From NCBI GenBank assembly GCA_016234935.1, contig JACRNL010000012.1:1-52172 (forward strand): a stretch of DNA of 52,172 nt, in the 5' to 3' direction. The notes under the pieces were generated by a model. That model did no database searches. It saw only the letters and a list, made by a program, of their open reading frames with translations, and was not told the origin of the DNA. Shown here one piece after another: positions 52,053 through 52,172 of the stretch. The translations under genes were made by a program, and so were the position numbers. Origin of the DNA: Deltaproteobacteria bacterium. GTDB taxonomy: Bacteria; Desulfobacterota; GWC2-55-46. How positions within the stretch are numbered: the stretch's first letter is position 1; each line of letters starts with the position of its first letter.

Positions 52053-52172
52053 ATGCCTGCGTTCAATGACATATGCGGCCACGAAAGAGATATCGGCAGA
52101 CTCAAGGCCGCCATTGCGGCAAAAAGGGTGGCGCACGCCTATCTCTTCAGCGGTCACGACGGCATCGGCAAA
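52053..52172 (+). CDS. holB: DNA polymerase III delta' subunit, N-terminal part
   Basis: The frame runs off the window after 40 codons. MPAFNDICGHERDIGRL and HAYLFSGHDGIGK (start of the Walker A loop) are the typical N-terminus of the clamp-loader subunit delta'. It begins 2 bases after the tmk stop. Confidence 0.9.
   Translation, partial: MPAFNDICGHERDIGRLKAAIAAKRVAHAYLFSGHDGIGK

Overview
The window is a chromosomal segment of a Gram-negative bacterium. A complete Tol-Pal cluster, an outer-membrane porin and lipoproteins show the outer membrane. Cobalt-first (anaerobic) corrin-ring synthesis, a CcsA/B-type cytochrome c assembly protein and a DUF362-ferredoxin protein fit an anaerobe of the deltaproteobacterial/Desulfobacterota or Nitrospirota kind. 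This placement is inferred from gene content and order (gap-pgk-tpiA-secG); no marker phylogeny was run. The DNA is GC-rich, TTG start codons are common (pgk, tolQ, the AsmA gene, cbiM, cbiD, tmk), and intergenic palindromic repeats are very abundant.

Layout. 1-2740 is a mobile-element edge: an IS3-type transposase end, a probably truncated gene, a small gene and a large serine recombinase whose reading frame runs into tRNA-Asn. 2983-7941 carries aroD, gap, pgk, tpiA, secG and tRNA-Leu on the plus strand. 8016-15979 on the minus strand carries coaBC, an MBL hydrolase, a sugar nucleotidyltransferase-phosphomannomutase fusion, plsY, glmS, a DUF190 gene and fluC/crcB. 16144-21474 is tolQRAB-pal-cpoB, with a good promoter in front and a terminator behind. 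21575-27089 carries a DUF362-ferredoxin protein, a giant AsmA-like protein and a methyltransferase. 27117-37387, minus strand, holds ccsB, queE, a Lon-like protease, a CDF metal exporter, modC and modB behind a Moco riboswitch, a PAS histidine kinase and an XRE-PilZ fusion.

37725-50150 is a cobalamin-riboswitch-led minus-strand operon: cbiX-cbiC, cbiM, cbiQ, cbiO, a lipoprotein, a porin, cbtB, a small membrane protein, cbiD, cbiE-cbiT, cbiL, cbiF, cbiG, cbiH. It combines cobalt uptake (an ECF-type transporter, a CbtB-like protein and possibly an outer-membrane pore) with cobalt insertion and most ring methylations. cbiJ, cbiA, cbiB and the nucleotide-loop genes are absent here. 50291-52172 has tRNA-Arg, tRNA-Ser, a zinc-ribbon protein, tmk and the start of holB.

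The most unusual feature is the repeats. One small GC-rich palindrome family sits inside at least seven protein genes, always oriented and phased so that it encodes a peptide like E-P-L-Q-G-A, much like the Rickettsia palindromic elements. A second palindrome family interrupts the L5 loop of the cobalamin riboswitch and supplies the C-terminus of ModC. Others lie inside cbiD and cobL.
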